A DNA stretch of 64,000 nt from Siphlonurus alternatus. Its lineage: Eukaryota > Arthropoda > Insecta > Ephemeroptera > Siphlonuridae. The translations under genes were made by a program, and so were the position numbers. Numbering within the stretch: the first letter of the stretch is position 1; each line of letters opens with the position of its first letter. Of this stretch, positions 63,723-64,000 are shown one piece after another. The notes under the pieces were generated by a model. The model worked only from the letters and a program-made list of their open reading frames with translations, was not told the DNA's origin and searched no databases. The stretch lies in the NCBI GenBank assembly GCA_949825025.1, contig OX463779.1, forward strand, positions 32,434,359-32,498,358, in the 5' to 3' direction.

Positions 63723-64000
63723 AATCTTAAATTTGTTGAACTATAGACGAGCTTAAAATTACAACAGCTAGTGAATGGAGATCAGATACAGACAGCTAGG
63801 TATCACATATCACTGACGTGATGAAAATAATTTAAAATTGGACAGACAAAAATTGGTTTAAAATTAAAATTAGATTTTTTTTAAATAAACACAAATGCTT
63901 GAGGGAAATTTATAAATATTGTATGTTAAAATTAAAATTAATTACAGCATATGTATTAAAAATTTAAATATTTTGATATAAAATTTTGTTATTAATAGAA

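Overview
This is nuclear DNA of an animal, very probably an arthropod and most likely pancrustacean. It is strongly AT-rich (about 30% GC by eye), has long (TA)n arrays, and its genes are split by introns with GT-AG borders. The one gene recognised with certainty, the mu subunit of the clathrin adaptor AP-2, reads closest to insect and crustacean orthologues as I remember them (for example the SGLYETRC end and the [12 protein letters not shown] stretch). No bacterial, viral or CRISPR feature was seen.

Layout. From 1 to about 44.2 kb there is no protein-coding gene I can support. This desert holds microsatellites, short inverted-repeat transposons (MITE- and foldback-type), a 5S-rRNA-derived SINE, a tRNA-Thr-like SINE head, and isolated GC-richer islands of about 100-400 bp. 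The islands look like conserved regulatory DNA or non-coding exons, but I cannot prove that. The CRE palindrome TGACGTCA occurs eight times in this desert.

From 53,980 down to 44,494 (minus strand) lies a complete AP2M1 gene. Seven coding exons join in frame into a 434-residue protein. A likely non-coding first exon lies near 54.9-55.05 kb. Its introns carry four or more inverted-repeat elements, including a near-perfect 1.93 kb palindrome beginning 45 nt from the exon 6 acceptor. Intron 3 also contains a 47-bp reversed partial copy of exon 4.

From 61,437 down to 58,097 (minus strand) are the last two coding exons (604 residues) of a leucine-rich-repeat protein whose 5' part lies beyond the window or in exons I could not find. 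Its two exons show abrupt changes in base composition.

The two genes are not obviously related in function. AP2M1 is a housekeeping endocytosis gene next to an LRR gene of unknown role. The most unusual content is the set of inverted-repeat elements, several forming multi-copy families inside this window, and the internal reversed copy of an AP2M1 exon.
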